Positions 1-7,736 of a stretch of DNA of 64,000 nt are shown here, piece by piece. Origin of the DNA: a virus. Numbering within the stretch: the first letter of the stretch is position 1; each line of letters opens with the position of its first letter. Below the pieces are notes generated by a model that was given only the letters and a program-made list of their open reading frames with translations, did no database searches and was not told the origin of the DNA. Made by a program: the position numbers and the translations under genes. The DNA lies in the IMG/VR virus record IMGVR_UViG_3300023179_007063, positions 1 through 64,000 of that record. The stretch is one strand, 5' to 3'.

Positions 1-372
1 AATGCTCAGTACGTCGAGACGTTGAGAGCTAGGACCGTCTACGAGAACGAAGTCGATGCTGTGAAGAGACAAGATCTGACGAACGTCCTCATCACTCTCA
101 TACCTTTTCACAGTATGTTGCTTGTTGGATTGCTTAGAAACGCAGACCTGACACGTCGACCAACGAGGATCGTCCTCTAGGGACACGATCTGTAACACCT
201 CCGGCATGGAGTGAAAGAGGGGTGTAGAAGAGATTCCCATACCGTGTTCCAGCACACTGACCGGTGAAGTGAAACATCTCAACAACTCAGTTACTAGAGG
301 TGCGTGAGTAGCCACTCTGACAGACTTATCGTGACTTCTAGATGCATTTCCTCTACTGTTAGGTCCATTCAT
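1..372 (-). CDS. Methyltransferase-like protein, partial (runs off left edge)
   Basis: The frame opens at ATG 372 (complement) and stays open for 124 codons to the window edge, so the C-terminus is missing. The ATG overlaps the stop of the upstream endonuclease gene in an ATGA arrangement, the normal coupling in this genome. Residues 42-51 (EHGMGISSTP) look like a glycine-containing SAM-binding loop, and 107-115 (DFVLVDGPS) like the acidic motif after a later strand of class I methyltransferases or related Rossmann enzymes. The substrate cannot be inferred. It could also be another Rossmann enzyme. The gene is certain enough from the open frame and the coupling; the function is tentative. Confidence 0.6.
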   Translation of the reverse strand, partial: MNGPNSRGNASRSHDKSVRVATHAPLVTELLRCFTSPVSVLEHGMGISSTPLFHSMPEVLQIVSLEDDPRWSTCQVCVSKQSNKQHTVKRYESDEDVRQILSLHSIDFVLVDGPSSQRLDVLSI

Positions 373-1244
373 GCCTCATACATATCACTCTCCTCGAACA
401 ACACGGCGAACTTCATGCCCCTCTCCCTACAAAATGTCTCCGCCGCCGCCCACTTGGCCTCGTCCACCTCGTCGTGTCGACCCTTCACCTCGTAGAGGAC
501 TCTGTCGTCGGGAGCGTAGAAGTCGGGAACGTAGGTGCGTTGGGAGCCGTCTGGATGGGTGTAGGGGATGGTGATGCCGTGTGCCTTCGTGACCTTGTAG
601 CCACGGGCGACTGCAGCCTCGAGGAAGGACGTCTCCCAGGAGGAATGCATGAACTCCTCTTGCCCCGTGAAGGGATTGAGGATCCACTGCGTCTTGAAGG
701 GAGCTTGGGGACCGATGAGGCCGGCTTCGAGGAGCTTGACCGCACGGTCTGCAGCTTCCTTGCGGAGGAGAGCCGCGAAGGGTGACGTTGACCAGAAGCG
801 ATGTACACCTTCCCTTCTTTTCTGACGTAAAGAAGGATCTTTTACATAGCTCATCTTTTGAGCTTCACTATTTGCTTTGCTGTATTCGGGGGTCTTCATC
901 ATCTCTCGAAGCTTGTCACCGTGCTTTTCCCAACGCTTCTTTGACCCCACAGAATAGTTCTTTAATTGCTCTGCTGTTCTTCTAATGCCATATATCGGAG
1001 ATTTATCTCCTGTCTTTCCGTGCATCGGATTGTTGGTTCCGGATGAGGCGCAAGACTTAGAACAGAATCGCGGGAATCCACCCTTCTTATATGACAGCTT
1101 AGAACCACACTGGCATGTGGGCCAAATACCTGTATATTCGTGCTTCACAAGATAGTCGGTATAGGTGAGGCTGTGCGTCTTGAGGTGATAGCTCAGAGCG
1201 TTCTGAGCAGAGCATTCATGTCCACACTCTTTACAGGCGATCAT
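369..1244 (-). CDS. Free-standing homing endonuclease (zinc finger + NUMOD3 + PD-(D/E)XK-like)
   Basis: A 291-residue protein if translation starts at ATG 1244, just before a CxxC finger (MIACKECGHE); the frame is open further upstream but would have to cross the MCP terminator. Order: N-terminal C2H2-like finger, a second Cys cluster (CQCGS, FCSKSC), a NUMOD3-like DNA-binding segment (NNPMHGKTGDKSPIYG), a basic helical linker, and a C-terminal nuclease domain with SSWE, IPY, YVPDF and YEVKGR motifs of a PD-(D/E)XK/Vsr-like fold. Such proteins cut phage DNA and spread themselves by recombination. It sits directly downstream of the major capsid gene, a typical insertion place. The C-terminal half is more GC-rich than the N-terminal half. 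Its nuclease resembles those at 20425-20826 and 20827-21804. Confidence 0.82.
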   Translation of the reverse strand: MIACKECGHECSAQNALSYHLKTHSLTYTDYLVKHEYTGIWPTCQCGSKLSYKKGGFPRFCSKSCASSGTNNPMHGKTGDKSPIYGIRRTAEQLKNYSVGSKKRWEKHGDKLREMMKTPEYSKANSEAQKMSYVKDPSLRQKRREGVHRFWSTSPFAALLRKEAADRAVKLLEAGLIGPQAPFKTQWILNPFTGQEEFMHSSWETSFLEAAVARGYKVTKAHGITIPYTHPDGSQRTYVPDFYAPDDRVLYEVKGRHDEVDEAKWAAAETFCRERGMKFAVLFEESDMYEA

Positions 1245-1302
1245 GTAGATAAGTATACATGGTAACTTGTGACTTGTATACAGAATGATGCTTAAAACAG
1301 AA

Positions 1303-1324
1303 GAGGCCACCTTTCGGCGGCCTC
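1303..1324 (-). terminator. Rho-independent terminator after the major capsid gene
   Basis: Read on the minus strand, this is a 9-bp stem (GAGGCCGCC / GGTGGCCTC, one G-T wobble) closed by a GAAA tetraloop and followed by TTCTGTTTT. It lies 28 bases beyond the MCP stop codon, so it would end the strongly expressed capsid transcript before the endonuclease gene. Confidence 0.85.
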
Positions 1325-1351
1325 CCTGTTAACCTAGATGGTTAGTTGTGA

Positions 1352-3223
1352 TTATATCACGTTCATGTCGAGTACCGTCACGGTTCCGTAGAAGTCCGAA
1401 CGGACCATCTTCTTACCGTACCGAGTCATGACGCCCTTACGCGGGGTGAAGTCCTCGGGTGCGAAGATCGTGGGGGTCACGATGAGTGGCACGTAGGGTG
1501 AGTAGACGTAGCCCGTCTCGAGGTAGGAGCCGCCCTTGTAGCCGACGAGGATCTTGTTACGTGGGAAGTAGGGATCCTTGTAGACTGTGAAGCGGTTCGA
1601 CAGGGTTCCGATTGCCTCTGCACCGATGGTGAAGGGCGAAGCGACCTGTCCCTCGCCGTCGATCGAGAACTTGGGCTTGTAGAGCACCGAGGCCTCGAGG
1701 ATCGTGGCGACGTCGGGTGAGGTGACCATGAAGTTGGCGGATCCACGGAGTGTCTTCCTGTGGATGGTGTTCGCCACGTCGATGATCGTCTCGATGAGGG
1801 TCTCATACCACTCACGGACGGTGCCGGTGAACTGGGGTCCGATCTGGAGGGAGTTCGACAGAGACTGACGAGCTCCTGTGACCTTGTTCACGAAGCGGCC
1901 GGGTGAGCGGCTCCAGTAGTAGTTGGCTCCGTTGGCCTGGGAGACGAGGTCGTTGAGGATCTCGCGGTCGATCTCGAGAGCGATCTGCTCAGAGAGGATC
2001 GAGGTGAGCTCCACCTCAGCGTCCATCGAGTGATAGGCGTTGAGGTCCTGTGCCAACTCGGGGCTCCACTTCGCGCGGAGCTTCCTGGTCTCGGCTGTGA
2101 TCGAGATTGCCTCGATCTTGATGTCGATCTCAGGAATGACGGGCTGTGGGGTCGCTCCGAAGTCAGACTCGAAGGAGGGGACCGTCACTGTTGCGCCGCT
2201 GTTGGAGTCGACCGAGAGAGCCGTCGAGAGGACGGTGGTGACCTTACCTGCGCCGGCTGTGAGAACCGAGAGGCCGTTTGCACCCTTGAGAAGGAGCTGA
2301 ACCGTGTCTCCGTTGAGTGCGTCAGGAACGAAGCCTCCACCGGTGGTGAAGAAGCCGCGCTTGTTGAGGCGACGGAGGTTGAGGACGTTGGTTCCGCCCT
2401 GGTATGAGGGGCCCCATGCTGTTGCGTTGCCACCGAAACCGCTAAAGACGGCGATCTGCTCGACGGCGAGGAGGTCTGTTCCTGAAGGAAGAGCCGACGT
2501 GGGAACATAGACGAAGATCGCGTCGAGGGCGTTGCCGGCAAGGTCGTTCTCGACCTGGCTGTCGAAGTCAGCGAAGCGAGCATTGGAACCGCTGAACATC
2601 GTGTCGGATGAGATAACGAGGCCGTTGGTCCATGTGGTGCCGTTTGCGCCGCCGTATGAGCCGGAGTAGACCGATCCTGCGGCGAAGTTCAACGATGTGG
2701 TTGAACCTGTGACGCGGGAGTAGCCGGAGCCCACGAGGTCATACATACCACCAGTTGCGAGAGATCCGCTCTGGACGCCCTTGCCGGTGGGGTTGTTATA
2801 GATGGACTGTCCCTTGGTGTAGGTGGAGTTCGAATCTCCCGCGGCCTGGCCTACGTTGCTGCCGTAGGTGTAGTCGAGGTAGAAGATGAGGCCCGAGGGG
2901 AGCGACATCGGCTGGATCGAGACGAGCTCGTTGGCGACGAGGCCACCGAACACGCGGCGAACGATTGGGAAGGCGATGTTGCTGAATCCCTGGATCTGTC
3001 CGGAGCCGGCGAGGTTACCACCACCGGAGGAGAGAGCGTTGGACTCCTTGAGGACCTGAGCTGCCTGGTTCTCCAGGAGCTGTGACATCATCTCACGCTT
3101 CTGGCCATCGAGGCCACGAAGTAGGCCAGTGCGGCTCCACTTCTCCGTGAGGCGGGCGCGCTCAGCACCGACGTGCTTCTCGCGAATGCCCTGTGCGAGT
3201 TGTTCAAGACTAAAATGCTTCAT
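1352..3223 (-). CDS. 23: Major capsid protein, T4 gp23 family
   Basis: A 623-residue precursor. The N-terminal approximately 65 residues are charged and helical, then come QGFSNIAFPIVRRVFGGL and IQPMSLPSGLIFYLDY, which are typical of gp23-like capsid proteins; the conserved C-terminal part includes ETRKLRAKWSPELAQDL and EREILND-type segments. It forms the hexameric head lattice on the scaffold and is trimmed by the prohead protease; LKE|S at residues 58-61 is a good match to the L/I-x-E cleavage rule. It is about 100 residues longer than T4 gp23, with a Gly/Ser/Thr-rich extra region around 150-330. A purine-rich ribosome site (CGGAGAA) precedes ATG 3223. The scaffold gene is immediately upstream and a strong terminator immediately downstream. 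Confidence 0.95.
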   Translation of the reverse strand: MKHFSLEQLAQGIREKHVGAERARLTEKWSRTGLLRGLDGQKREMMSQLLENQAAQVLKESNALSSGGGNLAGSGQIQGFSNIAFPIVRRVFGGLVANELVSIQPMSLPSGLIFYLDYTYGSNVGQAAGDSNSTYTKGQSIYNNPTGKGVQSGSLATGGMYDLVGSGYSRVTGSTTSLNFAAGSVYSGSYGGANGTTWTNGLVISSDTMFSGSNARFADFDSQVENDLAGNALDAIFVYVPTSALPSGTDLLAVEQIAVFSGFGGNATAWGPSYQGGTNVLNLRRLNKRGFFTTGGGFVPDALNGDTVQLLLKGANGLSVLTAGAGKVTTVLSTALSVDSNSGATVTVPSFESDFGATPQPVIPEIDIKIEAISITAETRKLRAKWSPELAQDLNAYHSMDAEVELTSILSEQIALEIDREILNDLVSQANGANYYWSRSPGRFVNKVTGARQSLSNSLQIGPQFTGTVREWYETLIETIIDVANTIHRKTLRGSANFMVTSPDVATILEASVLYKPKFSIDGEGQVASPFTIGAEAIGTLSNRFTVYKDPYFPRNKILVGYKGGSYLETGYVYSPYVPLIVTPTIFAPEDFTPRKGVMTRYGKKMVRSDFYGTVTVLDMNVI

Positions 3224-3261
3224 TTTGTTCTCCGTATCAAAGTTGGGTTAGTTGTGTTGTT

Positions 3262-5349
3262 TCACTTGACGATGCCAGCCAGACGTGCCCAACGATCGGC
3301 TTCGAAGCCCTCGTTGATGTTGTTGGTGGCAGAACGCGTGGGACGAGATGCCGATCCGATCACGCTTGGTGATGCAGACTCCGTGAGATTACGGGGTGCT
3401 GCGGCCGAGAGAGACCTCGTGACGCTCTCGTAAACTAGCTTCACCTCACGCTCAGTGCGTGCCTCATCGAGTCTCTCGATTACCTCTGCCTTTTGGCGCT
3501 TGGTGAGGGACTCATTCTGAAGCAGCTTGTTCGTGAAGAGCAGCTTCGCGTTGAACAGATTCGTCTCTGCCAACTTAGCGCGGAGATTCGAGGTCTCGAC
3601 CGCTGACCTTTTGGCTGCGCCATTGAGGACGCTGCCCTTGCGTGAGCTCGCCTCGGCGAGCATGCCACGTAGCTTGCTAGAACGAGCCACTGACTCGTTG
3701 AACTTGGTTGCGAAGAAGTTGTAGGCCTCCTGCATCTTCTTAGCCTGCTTCTTAGCCTGCTGCTTCTCCTGCATCTTCTTGGCCTGCTGTGCCTTCTTCT
3801 GCTGCTTCTCCTGCATCTTCTTGGCCTGCTGTGCCTTCTTCTTCGCCTCAGTCTGGAGACGATACTCAGCAGCTAGACGGCGACGGAGGCCTTCGACAGT
3901 TGCACCAGGCTGACGCCCCTGCTTGTTAGTGGCAGCGCCTGGTCCTGTTCCCTGAGAGGCAACGTTGCCGCCCATCTGACGGACATCTTCTGCCTCATCC
4001 ATGTCAGCTTCGTCCATGTCAGCTTCGTCCATGTCAGCTTCGTCCATGTCAGCTTCGTCCATGTCAGCTTCATGAGCCTTGGCCTTGGTGTCGTCGTCCT
4101 CGTCCATGCCATATTGGTGCATCGACATCTCATCGACTTCGTCCATGTCATCTTCGTCGAGGTCGTCTGACTCATCTTGCTTCTTGTCAGACTTCTTATC
4201 GGCATCAGCCTCTGTAGTGAGCTCGATGTCGACGAAGGGATCTCCCATATCATCGTCAGCAAACTCATCAGAGACCTCACCTGGTCCGTTACCCCAGGAC
4301 TGTGCCTTGGTCTCATCAGCTTCGCGGAGGGCCTTCATGCGGGCGATCTCGCGACGAAGCATACCTTCATCAATTTCTACGATCGTATCGTTGCTTAGTC
4401 TACGTGATTCCATCTTTTTTTCCTCCGAGTCACCTGACTCATCTGAACTTTCTTCACCCTCATCACTGAGATCGCTGAGATCAAGATCTTCATCTTCATC
4501 TCCACTCTCCTCTTCTCCGCCTTCTTCATCACCAAGGTCGAGATCTTCATCTCCGCCTTCATCACCCTCTTCCTCACCACCTGTGATGAGGTCGACACCA
4601 ATTGAGTCGAGATCGAGGTCATCGGGCATGCCCGTTAGTTTGAGTGTGACGTCACCTTCTAGTAGAGATTTGGATCTGTTGCGCTTCATATTCTGCTCCG
4701 TGAGCTTGTTGAGGGTTGAATAACATCTATTAAGAACATTTTCGTACTTCTTCTTGCCAGGAACATCGCTCATCGACTCCTGAAGCTGTTTATATAGTGA
4801 CTTCGTCTCGTCTACCATCGTCTTGACAGTAGAACCATACGAAGAAGACTCCTTGATGATCTTACTTGCAGCTGCGAGTCTATTGACATCGTCAACTAGC
4901 TTTCTCAAGCTGGACTCGAAACGAAGCTGTGTCGACTTGCTCGAATTAATGAGAGAACCTAGCGCCATTGCTGCTTCTTGGTTTAACTCGTACTCTCCCG
5001 TAGGGGTCTTGAGAGCGTCGAGGTCAAGAGTCAGCTTTCCTTCTTCATCAGGCATCGAGATAGCTTCAGCTGAGGCTGCCGATGATCCCATCTCAGGAGA
5101 GACTGAAAGCGGCATTTCCTCAAAGTCTTCACTTGGAACTTCTGATACCATGGGTTCGTCGTCCAGCAGAAGCTTGTCCTCGTCTCGGACTTCATCTTCC
5201 ATTGCATTTTCACCAAGAAGTTGATTCTCGATGAGGTCTCTGATCCTGGGTGTCACGGCCTCCAAGAGTGCACGCTTAGCGTTATCTTCGGCGACTTCCT
5301 TGAGTTTTTTGACGTCGGCCAACGCCTCTTCGTACAATTGCTTGGTCAT
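3262..5349 (-). CDS. Very large acidic prohead core/scaffold protein
   Basis: A 695-residue, highly charged protein in the position of the T4 gp22 scaffold, between the protease module and the major capsid gene. Order: helical N-terminus; long acidic low-complexity region (DEDLDLSDLSDEGEESSDES type, residues about 255-310); a second acidic region with five DMDEA repeats (about 425-455); basic Lys/Gln/Ala coiled-coil repeats (AKKMQEKQQ, about 500-540); and a helical C-terminus ending FEADRWARLAGIVK, which resembles capsid-contacting scaffold tails. Several L-x-E|A/S/T sites are present (MLAE|AS, LTE|SA), as expected for a core protein digested by the prohead protease. It is far longer than T4 gp22. 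Function is assigned from position and composition. Confidence 0.7.
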   Translation of the reverse strand: MTKQLYEEALADVKKLKEVAEDNAKRALLEAVTPRIRDLIENQLLGENAMEDEVRDEDKLLLDDEPMVSEVPSEDFEEMPLSVSPEMGSSAASAEAISMPDEEGKLTLDLDALKTPTGEYELNQEAAMALGSLINSSKSTQLRFESSLRKLVDDVNRLAAASKIIKESSSYGSTVKTMVDETKSLYKQLQESMSDVPGKKKYENVLNRCYSTLNKLTEQNMKRNRSKSLLEGDVTLKLTGMPDDLDLDSIGVDLITGGEEEGDEGGDEDLDLGDEEGGEEESGDEDEDLDLSDLSDEGEESSDESGDSEEKKMESRRLSNDTIVEIDEGMLRREIARMKALREADETKAQSWGNGPGEVSDEFADDDMGDPFVDIELTTEADADKKSDKKQDESDDLDEDDMDEVDEMSMHQYGMDEDDDTKAKAHEADMDEADMDEADMDEADMDEADMDEAEDVRQMGGNVASQGTGPGAATNKQGRQPGATVEGLRRRLAAEYRLQTEAKKKAQQAKKMQEKQQKKAQQAKKMQEKQQAKKQAKKMQEAYNFFATKFNESVARSSKLRGMLAEASSRKGSVLNGAAKRSAVETSNLRAKLAETNLFNAKLLFTNKLLQNESLTKRQKAEVIERLDEARTEREVKLVYESVTRSLSAAAPRNLTESASPSVIGSASRPTRSATNNINEGFEADRWARLAGIVK
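3760..3843 (-). repeat. Two tandem 42-bp units in the scaffold gene
   Basis: The segments 3760-3801 and 3802-3843 are nearly identical and encode two copies of a 14-residue Lys/Gln-rich coiled-coil unit (core AKKMQEKQQ). The repeat keeps the frame, so copy-number change would lengthen or shorten a coiled coil by two heptads. Confidence 0.85.
3996..4070 (-). repeat. Five tandem 15-bp units encoding acidic DMDEA repeats
   Basis: A 15-base unit containing ATGTCAGCTTCGTCC on the plus strand recurs with starts at 4001, 4016, 4031, 4046 and 4061. On the coding strand it gives ADMDE five times. The near-perfect DNA identity suggests recent expansion by slippage within the frame of the scaffold. Confidence 0.9.
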
Positions 5350-5374
5350 ATGTCTTTCTTCCTAATCTATGCGA

Positions 5375-5383
5375 CTTAAGTAT
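5375..5383 (-). promoter_or_regulatory. Candidate phage promoter element ATACTTAAG
   Basis: The minus-strand sequence ATACTTAAG lies 25 bases before the scaffold start codon. The same ATACTTA core recurs before several minus-strand genes in otherwise short intergenic gaps, at a spacing like the -10-type late promoters of T4-like phages. Assigned by eye only. Confidence 0.35.
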
Positions 5384-5398
5384 TCTAGTTTTGTCTAA

Positions 5399-5890
5399 TT
5401 AAACAGACGACTTGCCCTTTTTGAGATCCTTCCCTATCGGGAAAGATCCAATTGTTGTAGCAGTCGAAGAAGGCGATGTTGTTCCTGCATCAGATACGAA
5501 GTTAGGCTTTACATCTGTCGTAGATATCTTTGGATCAGCGTCCTTGTCAGTACCAGACGTCTTTCCAGCACCAGGGGACGAAAGATCGGGAACGTATGGA
5601 TTGGCAGGATCACCGCTCTGAGACCACTTTACTGTCGTGACATCAGGAGCTCCGCTGAAGTCTTTTGTAACACCGTCTGGGAAGGTGTTGACGTCGATTT
5701 GAGAAAAAGCTACAATCGAGTCTTTGACGAGTTGATCTGCGACGGCAGTGACAGTGTTGCCTGTATAGATGCCACCAGACGCCGACTTATCATTGAACAG
5801 CTTCTTTCTCGTGATGTAACGATCAACAGTTCCGCTGTTCTTATCGATCGGTATGTATGTCGTATATCTTCCTGTTCCGGGTCCGGCCAT
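5399..5890 (-). CDS. Hypothetical virion-type protein
   Basis: A 163-residue protein starting at ATG 5890, chosen because AGGAGA lies just upstream; a TTG seven codons earlier has no such site. It begins with MAGPGTGRYTTYIPID and is rich in Gly, Ser, Thr, Asp and Pro, with a low-complexity middle (residues about 95-150) and a basic tail (GKDLKKGKSSV). No transmembrane segment or catalytic motif is seen. Its place between the prohead protease/portal group and the scaffold suggests a head or connector role, but I do not recognise the family. Confidence 0.7.
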   Translation of the reverse strand: MAGPGTGRYTTYIPIDKNSGTVDRYITRKKLFNDKSASGGIYTGNTVTAVADQLVKDSIVAFSQIDVNTFPDGVTKDFSGAPDVTTVKWSQSGDPANPYVPDLSSPGAGKTSGTDKDADPKISTTDVKPNFVSDAGTTSPSSTATTIGSFPIGKDLKKGKSSV

Positions 5891-5914
5891 GGTAGTATCT
5901 CCTGGTGACAAAAA

Positions 5915-6160
5915 TTAGATTCGGTTTGCGAGGCGGCGCTTCGTTTCAGCGATCTTGACGAGACGCCGACGGAGACGCGTCTCTTCTATCTTAAGCGCCT
6001 TCATGAAGTCGATATGCTTCTCTTTGGCCTTGTCTGTGCCAAGCTCATCAGCATCAAGCTCCTCAGCATCGCTTGCTCTGTCTTCAGTCGTCTCCATGTC
6101 TCCGAACTTGGCGACTTCCTCTTCAATGATTCTACGTAGTAGTCTGCTTGTAAGCTTCAT
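5915..6160 (-). CDS. Small helical protein with N-terminal prohead-targeting-like motif
   Basis: An 81-residue, highly charged helical protein. The start at ATG 6160 is supported by GAGGAAA upstream and by an ATACTTAG element 26 bases away. Its N-terminus (LLRRIIEEEVAKFG) resembles the amphipathic leader of three other proteins in this window (6210-6635, 11761-12069, 17601-18797). The C-terminal half is a Lys/Arg-rich coiled coil (RRRLVKIAETKRR). It may be an internal head or core protein packaged in the prohead, but this is inference from position and leader. Confidence 0.65.
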   Translation of the reverse strand: MKLTSRLLRRIIEEEVAKFGDMETTEDRASDAEELDADELGTDKAKEKHIDFMKALKIEETRLRRRLVKIAETKRRLANRI

Positions 6161-6185
6161 GTGTATTTCCTCGTGGTGCTAATGA

Positions 6186-6193
6186 CTAAGTAT
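6186..6193 (-). promoter_or_regulatory. Candidate phage promoter element ATACTTAG
   Basis: ATACTTAG on the minus strand, 26 bases before the start codon of the 81-residue gene and separated from it by a ribosome-binding sequence. Matches the elements at 5375, 12090 and 14121. Confidence 0.35.
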
Positions 6194-6209
6194 GATGTTA
6201 GAAACAAAA

Positions 6210-6635
6210 TTACTGCTTTGAAGATCCCATGAACGCTAGTTCAGCCCATTTAGCTGCAGCTTCCTCTCCAAATAGCTGCTCAGGATTGGTCTGAGAGACT
6301 ACACGTTCAGCTATGCCTCCACCTACGACGGGTCCTGGTCTATCGTTGTTGAGCATGTTGGGAAGAGTCTTGGCAGCAGTGTCAGCGAAGATAGACTCCA
6401 TGATCTTATTCCCACCAGCTGCATCTTTTATAGCTTCACGAAGGGCGGGAGTAGTCTTTCTTGGAGTTGATGATTCTACGAACATCTGGGATGATGTGGG
6501 CTGTCTCATCACAGTCTTCTGATCGGCAGGGCCCGACATTTTTTGTGTATTGACTGCGCCGCCCATACCTTCGTTGAGTATCTCGATGAGACACTCTTTC
6601 ACGATAGACTTAAGTTCCGACTTTGTCATCTTCAT
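6210..6635 (-). CDS. Hypothetical head-module protein with leader and cleavage-like site
   Basis: A 141-residue protein. It starts with an amphipathic helix followed by ILNE|G (residues about 18-22), which fits the L/I-x-E|G/A/S rule for T4-type prohead protease, so it may be a packaged precursor trimmed on maturation. The remainder is Pro/Thr/Ser-rich with AVNTQKMSGPADQ and a hydrophobic C-terminal helix (AAAKWAELAFMGS). Its ATG overlaps the stop of the peptide deformylase gene (ATGA). No known enzymatic domain is recognised. Confidence 0.68.
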   Translation of the reverse strand: MKMTKSELKSIVKECLIEILNEGMGGAVNTQKMSGPADQKTVMRQPTSSQMFVESSTPRKTTPALREAIKDAAGGNKIMESIFADTAAKTLPNMLNNDRPGPVVGGGIAERVVSQTNPEQLFGEEAAAKWAELAFMGSSKQ

Positions 6636-7123
6636 GTGGTTGCTTCACTCTCTCGAGACGCTGCCTTCACCGGCCTCACAGCAACATCAGTCATAACGAC
6701 TCCGTTGAGGTGATCTATCTCGTGTTGAACTATTCTAGCCTCAAAACTTGTGAAATTCTTCGTGTATGTCTTGCCTGTGACGTCTTGATACTCAACTTCG
6801 ACCGAGACGTGTCGCTTCACCTTGCAGGTCTTGCCAGGAATAGATAGACAGCCCTCGGAGGCGATCTCTGTCTCTCTAGAGCGCCATGTTATTCTTGGAT
6901 TAATGAGCGCATAGCGTGTTGTCAAGTCAGAACCAGCAGACGGGTCCATCACAAGCACGCTCATAGAAACTCCTATCTGAGGTGCAGCCAGTCCAACTCC
7001 TGCAGCTGAAGCCATGCTACCAAACATATCTTCTATCAGGAGAGAGACTGAAGAGTCGAACTTCTCTACTCTTCTAGCTGCTACACGAAGAACAGAATTC
7101 GGATACTCGACGATGGCTTGCAT
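6632..7123 (-). CDS. def: Peptide deformylase
   Basis: A 163-residue metalloenzyme that removes the N-formyl group from nascent proteins. All three family motifs are intact: GVGLAAPQ (residues 42-49), EGCLSIP (90-96, metal-binding Cys92) and QHEIDH (133-138, metal-binding His134 and His138 with catalytic Glu135). The ATG at 7123 is preferred; a GTG six bases earlier overlaps the protease stop and is possible. Length is close to bacterial enzymes. It is embedded in the head-assembly operon between the prohead protease and a small virion-type gene, which suggests it is made late, when formylated virion proteins are produced in bulk. Phage-encoded deformylases are known from marine phages. Confidence 0.95.
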   Translation of the reverse strand: MQAIVEYPNSVLRVAARRVEKFDSSVSLLIEDMFGSMASAAGVGLAAPQIGVSMSVLVMDPSAGSDLTTRYALINPRITWRSRETEIASEGCLSIPGKTCKVKRHVSVEVEYQDVTGKTYTKNFTSFEARIVQHEIDHLNGVVMTDVAVRPVKAASRESEATT

Positions 7124-7125
7124 TA

Positions 7126-7734
7126 TCACTTCTTCGATGACAAGATGTCGTTAACTATCCTGTCGATTCTATCGCTCTTGTTAAAGATCTGACGAAGCTC
7201 GTGCGATTTTATCGTCTTTCCCTCGGGCAGCATGAAGGCACCCGGAGTTGAGGGCTCTGAAACATAGTCCCAACAGATCAGCTGGAAGTCGTCCTGAACT
7301 ACGTGATAATCTCCTTGCTTCTTGGTCGAGCCAACTCCACGTGAAGATATGCCAAGCTTCACTCCGCTTTCGACAAGAGATTGAAGTATCTTGCCGCTAG
7401 GTGTGTCGAGTAGTTCAACAGTTCCATACACGACACCCTTGTCAAGGTATGCTTCTTTGATGACGTGGGAGACATTCTTGAGGTTAACGACAGAAGAGTC
7501 GGGATGATCAAGCTCACCAAGAGCTCTGTTCTCTACAATAAACTTCTGATAGTTTCTAACTTCTCGTTCGAGAACAGAAATCGGATAGATTCTGCCGTTC
7601 TGATTCAAGGTGTCAGCCTTCTGAAGAATTCCCTTCATTACGACTTTTCCGCCGTTCTGGTCGCGTGACTCTTTGATCATTGCCGGGGTGTAGTCAAACA
7701 CCTCGTAAGAGTTGAGTAGCTTGAGATTTTCCAT
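7126..7734 (-). CDS. 21: Prohead core protease, T4 gp21-like
   Basis: A 202-residue serine protease of the herpes-assemblin-like prohead protease group. Visible features are LQKADTLNQNGRIYP near the start, GELDHPDSSVV (catalytic His region, about residues 75-85) and VKLGISSRGVGS (catalytic Ser region, about 125-136). It degrades the scaffold and trims capsid precursors at L/I-x-E sites. The ATG at 7734 has GAGGAG five bases upstream; a GTG at 7740 overlapping the previous stop is less likely. It follows the 285-residue core-position gene and precedes the deformylase. Confidence 0.93.
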   Translation of the reverse strand: MENLKLLNSYEVFDYTPAMIKESRDQNGGKVVMKGILQKADTLNQNGRIYPISVLEREVRNYQKFIVENRALGELDHPDSSVVNLKNVSHVIKEAYLDKGVVYGTVELLDTPSGKILQSLVESGVKLGISSRGVGSTKKQGDYHVVQDDFQLICWDYVSEPSTPGAFMLPEGKTIKSHELRQIFNKSDRIDRIVNDILSSKK

Positions 7735-7736
7735 GT

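Noticed and set aside
2825-2845. GAGTTCGAATCTCCC, resembling a tRNA T-loop
   Set aside because: It lies in the middle of the major capsid gene and no acceptor, anticodon or D stem can be built around it.
3873-4316. A 147-codon minus-strand frame overlapping the scaffold
   Set aside because: It is an alternative frame of the repetitive acidic region (MTWTKLTWTKLT repeats), a by-product of the 15-bp repeat.
4079-4723. A 214-codon plus-strand open frame, rich in Ser
   Set aside because: It is the antisense of the acidic low-complexity part of the scaffold gene; Asp/Glu codons read backwards give Ser/Phe/Leu. No ribosome site and no sensible protein composition.
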